Part shown: positions 21,600 to 31,503 of the stretch, in pieces
Layout of the letters: every line of letters begins with the position of its first letter
How positions within the stretch are numbered: the stretch's first letter is position 1
From: Rhipicephalus microplus
Lineage: Eukaryota; Arthropoda; Arachnida; Ixodida; Ixodidae
Direction: 5' to 3'
NCBI RefSeq assembly: GCF_043290135.1
Contig: NC_134701.1
Span: forward strand, 36,235,501 to 36,299,500
Length of the DNA: 64,000 nt
Position numbers and translations under genes: made by a program
The notes under the pieces: model-generated
Told to the model about the DNA's origin: nothing
Seen by the model: the letters and a program-made list of their open reading frames with translations, nothing else
Database searches by the model: none

Positions 21600-22282
21600 T
21601 GAAAGATTTTGGGTGTAGCATCACATAAAAAATTGTAAGAAGTAGTCGCTGACAGGAAAAAGACGCACTTGCAATTAAGCCTCATTTTGCATTCATTGCA
21701 CATATACAGCGGAGGAACCACGTGTTACCAATAGCACTGCTACACTGTCAAACAAGATAAGACCAAATGAGCTGCCTACTGCCCTAATCGTCGAGACATT
21801 AGTCTACTTCACAATAAAACAGGTCAACCGATGGCTTACTAATGCGTTTGCTGCCCAACTTTTTGATGACGTCTGCCTTGAATATTTCTCGCTCCTGTTT
21901 CCTTTTATATCGTTTTAATACTTGCGCCTTCTCAAGCTCAGGTGCGCAGTGGCCTGACATGCACTGCTTGCTGCAATGGAGAGCCAAGTTGCTTCCTGTG
22001 CCACTCTTTAACGCGCTCTTATGTTCTCTTAGAAGTTCATTGAGGCTCCGCTTGGCCAAATACACCAGTCCACATGCCAGAAGGATCATGTATACTACGC
22101 TACTTCGGCATCCGACAAAAGATGTGACATTTTTTTTTTGGTGCACATCAGCATCCTGTGTTCACGAGAGTTCACTTGGCGGCACATGGCTTTGAGCTTT
22201 TTTGGGGTGCTGAAGACAACGCGAACATTCACGCGTGCTGCTCTCTCTTTGATACAATGCGAGGCGCCGTGAAGATGAAAAA
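21600..22282 (-). pseudogene. Penelope-like element, minus copy: GIY-YIG endonuclease part and 3' end
   Basis: Minus strand, frame 22,146-21,799. It contains VTSFVGCRSSVVYMI, LVYLAKRSLNELLREHKSAL, a Cys/His stretch LALHCSKQCMSGHCAPELEK and KRYKRKQEREIFKADVIKKL, then SKPSVDL. This is the layout of the GIY-YIG nuclease fused to Penelope-like reverse transcriptases. The plus copy at 27,010-27,360 matches it block by block and gives the better LVYVGQTEQCLNER. Downstream sequence to about 21,600 matches the 3' region of the plus copy (27,380-27,501 and 30,562-30,600). The upstream RT part is separated by the insert 22,283-24,936. Confidence 0.8.
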
Positions 22283-22666
22283 TTGGTAGACCTTACGAAT
22301 TGTGGGAATCGATGATATGTGAAGCACGAATGAGAAATGTTGATATGTCCCTTTAAAATCAGAGAATGTTATGATGTGGAGGTAAATGATGCCGTAGATG
22401 ACTTCCGTGCCATGATTAATTGGTTGGATGTGTCCTTCACCTTCGTCATCTATTGACGTCACGTGATACCAAATTTAATATATGTGGAGCAAGAGAAACA
22501 TTCGGGAGCACGCTATGAGTGTGGTATGTTGTCATGTTCTTACATGACATGCGTGTCAGGATTATCATGTTAGCATTATAGTCGTATATTTCGTCATCCA
22601 TTGACATCATGTAACACCAAATATGGTATATCTGGAGCTAGCAAAAAGGACGCGAGCGCATCATGA

Positions 22667-23045
22667 AGGGCCCAATATACTTTAATGTAGCGTTGACGTG
22701 CGCACCCTGGGCCCAGCGACGCTACGTTAGCAAAACGCCAGCACTCTATAGTCTGACGCCAGGCGCGACCAGCGTCGATCGGCACGGCCCGACACCAACC
22801 GGGGTGAAATGAGAATTGCTGCATTTTTCACCGATGCATTACCCAGACAACACTGCGCCTCCCTCTTTTCGTGATGGAGGGACGTTGGACGAGCTGAAAC
22901 GGGCATGCGTCAAAGCAACGCAGCGCGACGCACGCCTGCGAGTATATGGTATGCCCAGCACCTGGTGTGGCAACGCCGGCGTGACGCGATGAAATGAATG
23001 CCGGCGAGCACGCGCACTGTGTCATGTCAAAATATATTGACGCCT
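22667..23045. mobile_element. MITE, PIF/Harbinger-like, 379 bp
   Basis: Interrupts a unit of the tandem array. Ends are inverted repeats: AGGGCCCAATATACTTTAAT at the left and AGGCGTCAATATATTTTGAC from the right. The triplet TGA flanks both sides (22,664-22,666 and 23,046-23,048). A 3-base duplication and GGGCC-type ends fit Harbinger-related MITEs; the target triplet TGA is not the usual TWA, so the superfamily is tentative. Confidence 0.65.
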
Positions 23046-23439
23046 TGACTGTGGCATGTAGTCCTGTTTTCACATGACACGCAGCTCATGATTATCATGC
23101 TTGCACTAGTCACATACATTCCTTATTCATTGGCGTCACGTAATACCTAATTTGGCATATCGGAAGCTAGTGAAACGGCCGCGAGCGCATCGTCAGTATG
23201 CCATGTAGTCATGTTGTTACATAACACGCATGTTGTAATTATCATGTTTGGATGTGTCATTTACAAACTATGTCGTCCGTTCGCGTCGCGCAATACCGAG
23301 TTTGGTACATGTGCAGCTAGCGAAACGGCCGCGAGCATATCATGAGCGTAGCATGTAGTCATGTTGTTATATAACATGCATCTCATGTTTATTATGTTTG
23401 CACCAGTATCATACCTTCGTCGTCCATTCACTTCCTGTA

Positions 23440-24521
23440 AAGTGAAATCTCGGTATAACGAACTTCAGGGGACCGCGAAAATTTGTTCGTTATATTGAAA
23501 AGTCGTTGTAGAGAAAGCTAAAAAATTAATCATAAATATTTATTTTTCACCGATCAAAACGACTTACCTTTACAATGATGGGTCATTCAACTCGTTTTTA
23601 ATGAGAAAAAACAAATGTGCAAGTAAGCAACAAACAATGCACGTTTACTTTAAAGTAGTCTGATTTTTTTTTTTACGTGAGCAGCACAAACTTTACAGCG
23701 CGAAGGCCCCCAGCTCATCCACATTCCTGTGGGGTGATTCGGTTCTTTGGTCACAAAAGCCTGCTTTTTGCCTTACAATTGCGAAGAATATCCATTGTCT
23801 CACTAAGCGAAAACTGCTTCCATTTCTTTGTCGCAAGCAGAGATGAACTCATTTGTAGTATCACGGCAGCGCGAACGCCGACTTGCTTTGTGGACGCGAT
23901 GAGTAATCACCAAAAAGAGACGAACACAACTAAAAAAACAAAGCCTCCAAAAAAAAACCCGAAGCGTCACGGCTGTCATCGCTTCTTTCGAAGAAAAAAA
24001 AAAGTGCTAAAAAAGAAAATTCCTCGCGTTTCGTTTTCTGCTCTCTCGCTGTCTCAGGTTTTTCGAGCCCATGCTTCCTGATCCGCAACTCCCACTCTAC
24101 CTCGCTGACCTAGCTCTCTGGTGTTGCCCTCACCTCTGCGTCTGCTTGTAAACCTGCAGCATCGGCATTTCAACAAAAAGAAAGAAAAAAAAAAGTCGCC
24201 CTTTCGTACTTCTTTTTTCCCCTTCCACACCGTCGCGTGTCTTCTGAGAAGCAAGGCGGCGCCGTTCGCTTTGTCGTCTGCTTGCGTACCACTCCAGTGG
24301 TCGCGACGGATTTCAGAACACAAGTTCGTAGTACTGAGGCATTGTTAATATAACGCGGAGCTAAATTGACGCCCGTTATTCTGAAAAGTTCGGTATTCTG
24401 AAGGACGCAGTTGCGAAACAATTTTACATTGAAACTATTAGCAGTCAGCGCGGGATTTTTTAGAAGTTCGTTAATCTGAAAACTTCGTTAATGTGGGGTT
24501 CGTCCTACTGAGATTTCACTG
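23440..24521. mobile_element. pogo/Tigger-like non-autonomous element, 1.08 kb
   Basis: Left end AAGTGAAATCTCGGTATAAC and right end, read inward, CAGTGAAATCTCAGTAGGAC are inverted repeats. TA flanks both sides (23,438-23,439 and 24,522-24,523). Removing it restores a unit of the tandem array (CTGTA then ATACCAATTTTGG), which confirms the borders. No transposase frame; the interior has A- and T-rich runs and short frames only. Confidence 0.85.
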
Positions 24522-24936
24522 TAATACCAATTTTGGTATATGTGACGCTAGTGAAACGACCGTGAGCGCATCATGAGTGTGGCATGTAGTCATGTTGTTA
24601 CACCACACGGATGTCATAATTTTCATGTTAGGGTCTGTCGCTTGTGTTTGCCATGCAATCATGCCATACCATACCAGTTTTGCAACATGCAATGTGAACG
24701 AAACCACCGCAAGAGCTGCAGGACCATGAAATGTAAATCATGACATTCATAACATCCGTGTCATAATTTTCATGTTATGACTAGTGAAATAAGTTCTTCA
24801 TACAGTCATGTCATGCCATACCAAGTTTGGTATTAATACGATTATTAAAATGACCAGGAGAGCTAAAAGTCGTAGGCGGCTAAATAGATGGATGCGCTCA
24901 AAGTCGCCGAAGTAAGATAAGAAATGCTTCGCATTT

Positions 24937-25310
24937 AAAAATGACCGCAATCTTTGGGCTTGACGCTTGACACTTGTCCTCTTGTCCTTTGTCTTTCTCT
25001 GCAGCTTCAGTGCGTTCCTTGCACAAAAACATTGTCGGCAGTTCACATAGCAAGTTAGAGGGAAACCCGATATCAGTTATTATCTCCATGTGGTTGACAA
25101 GTGTCCTGCACCATGTGGTGGCAAAATTGCGACAATGCGTTCCTCAAAACTGATACCGTGATGCCCGCTTGACGAGTTTGGAGTAGCCAGACGAAAACGG
25201 AAGCAGCATCTTCTTGGAGAGGGCAGAGTATGCCTAACAAACGTGTTCTCCTGCAAAGGTGAGATCTAAATCCAAGAAGCTCAAATGTTGACAACCGCAT
25301 ATGCGTGACA
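24937..25310 (-). pseudogene. Penelope-like element, minus copy: RT thumb region
   Basis: Minus-strand frames include STFELLGFRSHLCRRTRLLG, VFVWLLQTRQAGITVSVLRN, then MNCRQCFCARNALKLQRKTK. The plus copy has the same blocks (FVYVWLLQACQAGAPRY at about 26,320 and VNWRQCFCARNPMKLQRKTK at about 26,485). The catalytic RT core is missing; the copy begins at about 25,310, where the plus copy starts in the opposite direction. Confidence 0.75.
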
Positions 25311-25329
25311 GTTTAAGGATTGCCTACCA

Positions 25330-26770
25330 CTCTTGTGTCAAAGACTCAGATGAGCACTTGCACAATTGTCGATGCACTCTGCAAGGATGATTTGAGGTTA
25401 CTTCTATCCGATAAGGAAGGCAGTTTCATGGTTGCTACGAAAGACGCCTATGCTCACAGTGCTGAGCTAGCAATGTAGCAACACTTCCAAAAAAGCGATG
25501 AAGTTCTCGTCAAGACGAAGAAGCATGCTGTAAGGCTGTGTGATGAATTGAGTGTAAAAAAACTTGCGACGTCAAGTGAAAAAGAAGGAGGCCTTAGCTT
25601 TTGAGCTTTTTTTCTCGGCCAAGACGCACAAGGATGAGACTCCCTTTGGTGTGACGATTTTCGAGCTTGGGATGTGGGAACGTCACCAGGGATGTCATCT
25701 GCAGCGTTACCCCAGTTTGCTGTGGTTGGATGACTGCTTCCTTGAGGAGCCCCACTGACGTTTCAGATTTTCTAAGCGGCTTGGTTTCATCAGAAGTTGT
25801 GGTGTATCGTTTGACATCAAGAACTTGTACTACTCTATGCCCTAGGACATGCTCATAAAGGTAGCTAACAAGCAATTGACAAACACGGAATGGTTCGCTT
25901 TCAAAATGAATGTGCCATGAGCGTTGAAGGATTTCTTGAGCTCCTGAGGACCTATCTGCAGTCTTCAATTGTGGAGTTCTAAGGTTCTCTATACCGGCAA
26001 AAGCAAGGAATCTGCATTGACAGCTGCTTGGCGCCTGTGCTAAGTGACTTGCTAATGATGAATTTGGATCGGTGATTGCAAGAAAAGCTAGGCGACTTCA
26101 CTGTTGTACGTGTATATTGATATATGGATGACTACCTTGTACCTTTCCAGGCGGAGGGCAACTCCAATGAAACTCGCTGAAGGCAGCTTCTTCATCTTTT
26201 AGAGGCAACACACGATGGCTTAACGCTGACTACAGATCTTCCAACTGAGCAATGTTTGAAGTTCTTGGATTTAAAACTCACTTTTGCAGGGAACACGTTT
26301 GTGCTGCAAGACACTGTTTTTGTTTACGTCTGGCTACTCCAAGCTTGTCAAGCGGGGGCACCACGGTATAAACTTTGAGGAATGCATTGCAGCGATCTTG
26401 CCCCCATAAGGTACTGGACAGCTTTGTCAACCAAACAAAGAGATCGACTGACACCACGTTTCCCTCTTACATGCTATGTGAACTGGCGACAATGTTTTTG
26501 TGCAAGAAACCCTATGAAGCTGCAGAGAAAGACGAAAGACAGGTGTCCAGCCAAAAATTGTGGTCATCCCTTATCTTGACGGCGTCTCGCATCGTATCAA
26601 AAGAATGCGGGACGCATATATGTGCTAGTGTTGTCTTCAGTGCCCCAAACAAGCTCGGAGACTTGTGCTGCCAAGAAGTGAACTCTCGTGAAAACAGTGT
26701 GGCGACACACTGCGCACAAACCAGAGCAGCTAGCATGACTCGACCACATGCTGCAACGCGTGTCCGATAA
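25330..26770 (+). pseudogene. Penelope-like reverse transcriptase, plus copy
   Basis: Retroelement polymerase of the Penelope class, which primes at target DNA and carries a GIY-YIG nuclease. Visible blocks across several frames: FELFFSAKTHKDETPFG (25,600-25,650), SFDIKNLYYSMP (about 25,808-25,843, RT motif A with its Asp), YRQKQGICIDSCLAPVLSDL (about 25,998), and YMDDYLV at 26,121-26,141 (motif C, both Asp present). The region after it matches the minus copy. Many stops and frameshifts (for example a stop after YYSMP) show long decay. Confidence 0.8.
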
Positions 26771-26995
26771 AGGACAGTGCCACCGTAGTTTCACCAAAGG
26801 CTGACGTCACAACAGGTGGCTATAAGACCCAAGCTGCCAGGCTCACTTGCCTGATTGTTTCTCTAACCGTTATAGCACAGCATCGGCGTGCTTGCCCGGC
26901 TGCTGCTACCCCGTTAATAAATGATCGTTACGATTTATGTTGAGATTTGTCCTTAATCGACCCGGCCTCCCACAACAGGACGCCAGTGCACCAAT
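26771..26995 (+). repeat. Solo-LTR-like segment inside the Penelope copy
   Basis: About 220 bases that have no counterpart in the minus Penelope copy. They include CTATAAGACCC, a TATA-like box, and GTTAATAAATGATC, an AATAAA signal, about 90 bases apart, and end in CTCCCACAACA. This is the look of a solo LTR, but I could not define its ends or a target duplication. Confidence 0.35.
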
Positions 26996-27501
26996 AAGCA
27001 CGTCATCTCCTTCGTCGGATGTCGAAGGAACGTCGCGCACGTGATCCCGTGCAGACTGGTGTACGTTGGCCAAACAGAGCAGTGCCTCAACGAACGTCCA
27101 AAAAATATAAGAGCACATTAATGAGTGACACAGAAAGCAACCTGGCTCTTCATTGCAAGAAGCAGTGTGCATCAGGCCACTGCGCACCTGAGCTTGAGAA
27201 GACGCGAGTACTGAAAGGGTATAAAAGAAAACAGGCGTGGGAATTATTTGAGCATGGGTCATTAAAAAGTTGGGCAGCAGACGGATTAGTAAGCCATCTG
27301 TTGACCTGCTTTCTTGTGAAGCAGACTATTTCGACAATTAGCATGGTAGGCAGTTTCATTTGGTTTTATCTTGTTTGACAATGTGGCAGTATTAACAATA
27401 ACACGTGGTTTTTAAGCTTTATATGTGCAGTGAGGGCAAAATAAAGCTTAGTTGCAAAAGCGCCTCTTTCCTGTGAACTACTACTTCTTACCAATTTGTA
27501 T
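26996..27501 (+). pseudogene. GIY-YIG endonuclease and 3' end of the plus Penelope copy
   Basis: Frames give ISFVGCRRNV, then LVYVGQTEQCLNERPKNI (about 27,055-27,110, GIY-YIG core with YVGQT), NLALHCKKQCASGHCAPELE and KGYKRKQAWELFEHGSLKSW. This nuclease would cut the target. A one-base shift separates the first block from the rest. The 3' region continues to 27,501, is cut by element H, and resumes at 30,562-30,600 (TATGCAGTGCTATACCCAA against ATGTGATGCTACACCCAA in the minus copy). Confidence 0.8.
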
Positions 27502-28281
27502 TGTGGGGATCTGAGGCGCGCCTGCGACCATTTCGCGGGCATTCCACCGCACGGCCACACCCTTTTGCTTTTCTTGCTCTGATAACGACGCGTGGCGATA
27601 GATGGCGCCACGTGCGGACACGGCTCACGGTACGTGCGCGCCGAGGGAGCGGTCTCTTTTCCGTGGTCGGCGCCGGGTAAGCACGTGTTTTCCTTCGTTC
27701 GCGTCCCCTTTGGGAATCGCCGGACTGTAGCCTGCCTGGGGTGGCCTTGCGCACCTCGGCAGGCATGTTTACTTGAGTGCTAGCTTCGGTAGTGTACGCT
27801 AAGCCCATAGCAGTGCCTAGTGCTTGAAGTGGTCATACCACAACGAGCCGCACTTGCATAGGCCTATGCGTACGAGGTTTGCCCTAACACTTGCGACCAG
27901 GCCCAGTGGCCATCGTGAGAGTGCGCAGCATAGTTGCGAGGAACCTTTTCCCGACCGGCGTGTCAAAGCTCGCCTTTGCCAGCTGCGACGTGCTCAAGGT
28001 TTTCCCCTTATTGTGAACGTCAGCGTGCGGGTGGGTGCCTTTGCTATCCGCGTCCCGGGAGCGGACGTTGTACTGTTCTTCAGGGTGCCGCCAGAGGCAA
28101 TAAAGTGTTGCGTATTTTGCATTAGAACACTGTCTGTTTGCCGCGCCGCACTAAACGCCTTATTAGTTGAGCGCCCGCGGAGCGGTGCGCTACGCGCGAG
28201 TAAACGGAGTAGGGGCCCTGTGGCTCGCTAAGCGTGAACCCGCGGTGATTGTCCGCTACGGTGAGTAGCGGGGTCACCATA
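27502..28281 (+). repeat. 5' LTR of gypsy H
   Basis: Begins TGTGGGGATCTGAGGCGCG and ends GGGGTCACCATA. The pair at 29,785-30,561 matches throughout. An AATAAA signal lies near 28,099 followed by TTGCATTAGAACACTG. The same LTR occurs twice more, inverted, in element J. Confidence 0.9.
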
Positions 28282-28300
28282 CTGGCGCCCAACGTGGGGC

Positions 28301-28464
28301 AACTCAGCCGTGCCCACATCGCAGACCTGAAAGCCTTTGTGTCAAGGTCTGATGAGCCTGCGCCAGTGCCCAGTGGCTCTTCGCGCAAGCAACGGCACAC
28401 ACCCAGTGCGGCGGACCGCATTCGGACCACGCACCGGTATAATCTGAGGAAGCGGTCACCTTAG
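28301..28464 (+). pseudogene. 3' terminal piece of pol in gypsy H
   Basis: About 55 codons ending in a stop at 28,462-28,464, reading LSRAHIADLKAFVSRSDEPA and ending TTHRYNLRKRSP. This equals the C-terminus of the J integrase (59,545-59,377). Everything from gag to most of integrase is missing, so the leader is fused to the pol tail. Confidence 0.85.
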
Positions 28465-28903
28465 TGATTTCTCGCTGGACGGCGGGCTTATTTCCGCAAC
28501 CGAAGGCCCTCCTCTTTACTGTCTAGTCTCAGTTAGCTAACTTCTTTACAGCCAGTGCTTGCAGAGAAGTCGGTTCCGCCCTGTTACTGCTGCTGATTGT
28601 CTGTTGAGCATTCATGTTTTCTTGACTTTTTTCCCCGTTTTTTTGGCCTACAGAGGGGTAGCGACCGGTTACTCGCGAGAACATTCAAGGACGCTATGGT
28701 GGTGCAGGTGTGTGTGTCTGTGTGGTGCGGAAAGGGGAAGAACTGGGTCAACGACCCCTACGTAAACATAGGTGGTGTTGGTTAACCAGGTCAACGACCC
28801 CTACGTATACATAGGTGGCGCTGGTTGTCGATGAGGCGAGAGGGGAAGCCGGAGACTGCCAGCGGTGCGCCATTCTAGTTCTGGTGCCGGTCGTTGTGGT
28901 CAC

Positions 28904-29548
28904 ATGCCCTTCAGCGACATGCCCTCCAGCCAGAAGTCCACACAGCGGGCGCCTCGGCGGCCAGAACCTTCCACCTCGGCAACACCCAAGTCCACCAGGC
29001 GGGCGTCCCGGCGGCGGGGATCAACAACGTCGGCACCGCCACTGGTCCCCAAAACGCCAAGGCGGAGCGTGGCCACGTGGGCGCGGCAGAAGGGGCAGGA
29101 GGTGTCACGCTACTTTATGAGCGACGCACCGTGGAAGACGCAGCGGCCTGTTTGGCGCGACCTGCCCCTGGACCATGTCCCGTGGCCATTCCGGGGCTGC
29201 ACAATGGCGGACAGCGAGAAGGCAGCTGGAGGCGCCCAACTACCTACCGATGCTGCGGTGGAGTTCTGCGCCACGTGCCATGTGACCGTGCACTTTCAGT
29301 GCCACTACAAGGGAGCCATGCACGTGGCACGGTCAAAGGCGGCCGCTGAGGGGATGGCCACCACGAGGAAAGCTTCAAATCCAGCCTCGCTAAGCCAGCG
29401 CTCGGACACGAACCTGGCGGCCCTGTGCCGACAGCGAATGGGGAGGACCCCCATTTCGCGGCACTGCTGTCAGGGCTGCCACCGCCCGCAACCAGCGATG
29501 GACCACCGATGGACGGTGTCGCCACAATGGACGTGGACTGTCTTTTAG
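28904..29548 (+). CDS. Accessory ORF in gypsy H, possible C2H2 finger protein
   Basis: Open frame of 214 codons from ATG 28,904 to a stop at 29,546. It lies in the env position, between pol and the 3' LTR, in the segment that J does not share. The N-terminal third is rich in Ser, Pro, Thr and Arg (KSTQRAPRRPEPSTSATPKS). Near residues 122-139 there is FCATCHVTVHFQCHYKGAMH, a C-x2-C-x8-H-x5-H pattern (29,266-29,323) like the U1/matrin-type finger found in RNA-binding proteins, though that class usually has 12 residues between Cys and His. No signal peptide or membrane segment is seen. A pyrimidine tract ending CCTACAG (about 28,655) upstream would suit a splice acceptor. Whether it is expressed is unknown; it could be captured host sequence, or a chance frame in GC-rich DNA. 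Confidence 0.45.
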   Translation: MPFSDMPSSQKSTQRAPRRPEPSTSATPKSTRRASRRRGSTTSAPPLVPKTPRRSVATWARQKGQEVSRYFMSDAPWKTQRPVWRDLPLDHVPWPFRGCTMADSEKAAGGAQLPTDAAVEFCATCHVTVHFQCHYKGAMHVARSKAAAEGMATTRKASNPASLSQRSDTNLAALCRQRMGRTPISRHCCQGCHRPQPAMDHRWTVSPQWTWTVF

Positions 29549-29784
29549 AACTGTAAAGCCACGCGGAGCCTTCCCCCCCCCAAGAACGCTGCAGCAGGCC
29601 AGATATATGTTTTTTTTGTATTTCTCAAGTGTATCCTTGTGTTGTTTTATTTTTTTTTCTTCAGCAGCAGTTGCCGAGCGAGGCTGAGGCTAGCTGTTGC
29701 CCATTGCATGACGCCTTTGTATGTAGGGGCGACGACCGGCTGCCTTTGCAGACCGGTATATAGGGTGAATTAAGGAGAGGACGA

Positions 29785-30561
29785 TGTGGGGATCTGAGGC
29801 GCGCCTGCGACCATTTCGCGGGCATTCCGCCGCACGGCCACACCCTTTTGCTTTTCCTGCTCTGATAGCAACGCGTGGCAATAGATGGCGCTACGTGCGG
29901 GCACTGCACGCGGTACGCGCGCGCCTAGGGAGCGGGCTTTCCTCCCTGGTCAGCGCCGGGTAAGCATGTGTTTTCTTTTGTCCGCGTCCCCTTAGGGAAT
30001 CGCCGGACTGCAGCCTGCCTGGGGTGGCCTTGAGCACCTCGGCAGGCGTGTTTACTTGAGTGTTAGCTTCAGTAGCATACGCTAAGCCCACAGTGGTGCC
30101 TAGTGCTTGAAGAGGTCGTACCACAACGAGCCACACTTGCTGTAGGCCTACGTGTACGAGGTTTGCCCTGACACTCGCGACAAGGCCCAGTGGCCATCGT
30201 GAGAGTGCGCAACATAGCCACGAGGGACCTTTTTCCGACCGGCGTGTCAAAGCTCGCCATTGCCAGCTGCGACGTGCTCACGGTTTTCCCCTTATTGTGA
30301 ACGTCAGCATGCGGGTGCCTTTGCTACCCGCGTCCCGGGAGCGGACGCTGTATTGTTGTTCGAAGTGCCGCCAGAGGCAATAAAGCGTTGTGTATTTTGC
30401 ATTAGAACACTGTCTGTTTGCCGCACCGCACTAAGCCCCTTATTAGTTGAGCGCGCGCGGAGCGGTGCGCTACACGCGAGTAAACGGAGTAGCGGCGCCG
30501 TGGCTCGCTAAGCGTGAACTTGCGGTGATTGTCCGCTACTGTGAATAGCGGGGTCCCCATA
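29785..30561 (+). repeat. 3' LTR of gypsy H
   Basis: Begins TGTGGGGATCTGAGGCGCG and ends GGGGTCCCCATA, followed by the duplication GTAT. Confidence 0.9.
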
Positions 30562-30599
30562 GTATGCAGTGCTATACCCAATATCCTGCGGTTAAATTT

Positions 30600-31503
30600 A
30601 CACTTTTTTGCTACTAATAAAGGGCCAGTACACAGGCTCAGACTTTCTTTTTTACACCCTGCAAACAAGCCCGCTTACTCATACAGTAAACCGCAGCGAT
30701 CACATTTTCCGAATATTACAGTGCTAAGTGCCGCGCAGACTTTCCATATCAAAAAACAATCCCACACCAGCTTTTTTTTTTTCCTGACCAATCCTCCTCG
30801 TACGCGTGACAAAAGCTTGCCTATGGACAACTACTGAGATTGTCAATTGGTCCTTTGCCCTACGAAATGGCACCTTGGCCCTGTAGTGATGTAGTTTCGG
30901 CCACGCAGTCCATATTTTCATGTTTCTTTGGTGCCATCTGCCGTTTTGTAGAGCCCAAAACTACCGGAATAAGTGGTATTGTCAGAATCAAAGCCAGAAA
31001 GCGGCATCTTGCTAATTTACAGCTAAAGGACAGGTGCTCCTTGAACTGCATTTTCTCCCTGCCCCGCTATGACTTGTGTTCATGTCGGGGATGCACTGCT
31101 TGGTCGTTGGCGGCACACCGATGATGTATCACTGGTTCGCATCACACTGCTAAAGTGCATGTGGTTACGATGATGGGCTATTACTTTTCCCACCCTATGG
31201 TAGAGAAGGGTGACGAGGCCGCACAAAAATTTGAAACTCGCTTGAACAGATGTTTTAATGCCTATAAATTTTTCATTACAGCACGCATTAACAAAATTTT
31301 GTGGCAGCTTGTTCTGATAGAAAATGAGCGCATCTTTCGCTTCACAGCAGTTTTCGAACCTCGGGGCTGTTTACTGGCCATCATCCCTAAATGAACCATC
31401 TTGTCAAGATGGATTGAAAAGAACAAAGCCTGCAACACCCTTAAATGCAAGATCAAAAAGAGTGTAGTTTGATAACCATCTCAATGAAAAGGTGCACACT
31501 TAC
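30600..31503. other. Apparently single-copy stretch without a recognised gene
   Basis: No match to any other repeat in the window. Plus-strand frame 31,155-31,394 is open for 79 codons but shows no family motif. It would be intron sequence if the WD40 exon next to it is real. Confidence 0.5.

Larger units (their letters stand above)
22440..24840. repeat. Diverged tandem array, unit about 165 bp
   Basis: Recurring landmarks appear in fixed order: CGTAATACC.AATTTGG, GCTAGTGAAACGGCCG, GAGCGCATCATGAGT, GGCATGTAGTCATGTTGTTA and ATTATCATGTTTG. Copies start near 22,445, 22,595, 23,140, 23,290, 24,522 and 24,670 (the last is very diverged). Two insertions, 22,667-23,045 and 23,440-24,521, split units precisely. 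Confidence 0.8.
22283..24936 (-). mobile_element. Insert with internal tandem array, Helitron-like (HINE) candidate
   Basis: Comparison of the two Penelope copies shows that this 2.65 kb block interrupts the minus copy. The outermost 15 bases at the right edge form a small hairpin (AAATGC TTC GCATTT, 24,922-24,936). Inside is an array of about six diverged units of roughly 165 bases, itself split by two MITEs. No transposase or Rep/helicase frame is present. A core with central minisatellite and an end hairpin is the architecture of HINE/DINE-1 type non-autonomous elements, but I could not confirm the canonical ends. Alternative: a satellite-bearing element of another class. Confidence 0.45.
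27502..30561 (+). mobile_element. Gypsy H, internally deleted LTR element with accessory ORF
   Basis: Two LTRs of about 780 bases flank only 1.5 kb. Target duplication GTAT at 27,498-27,501 and 30,562-30,565. After the LTR comes a primer-binding site TGGCGCCCAACGTGGGGC at 28,283-28,300, identical over 18 bases to the complement of the 3' end of animal tRNA-Lys(CUU). Directly after it the sequence jumps to the last codons of pol. Then follow a segment shared with J (to about 28,640), a unique segment (to about 29,610) and a second shared segment with the polypurine tract AATTAAGGAGAGGACGA. It lies in the 3' region of the plus Penelope copy. It depends on other copies for all enzymes. Confidence 0.88.
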
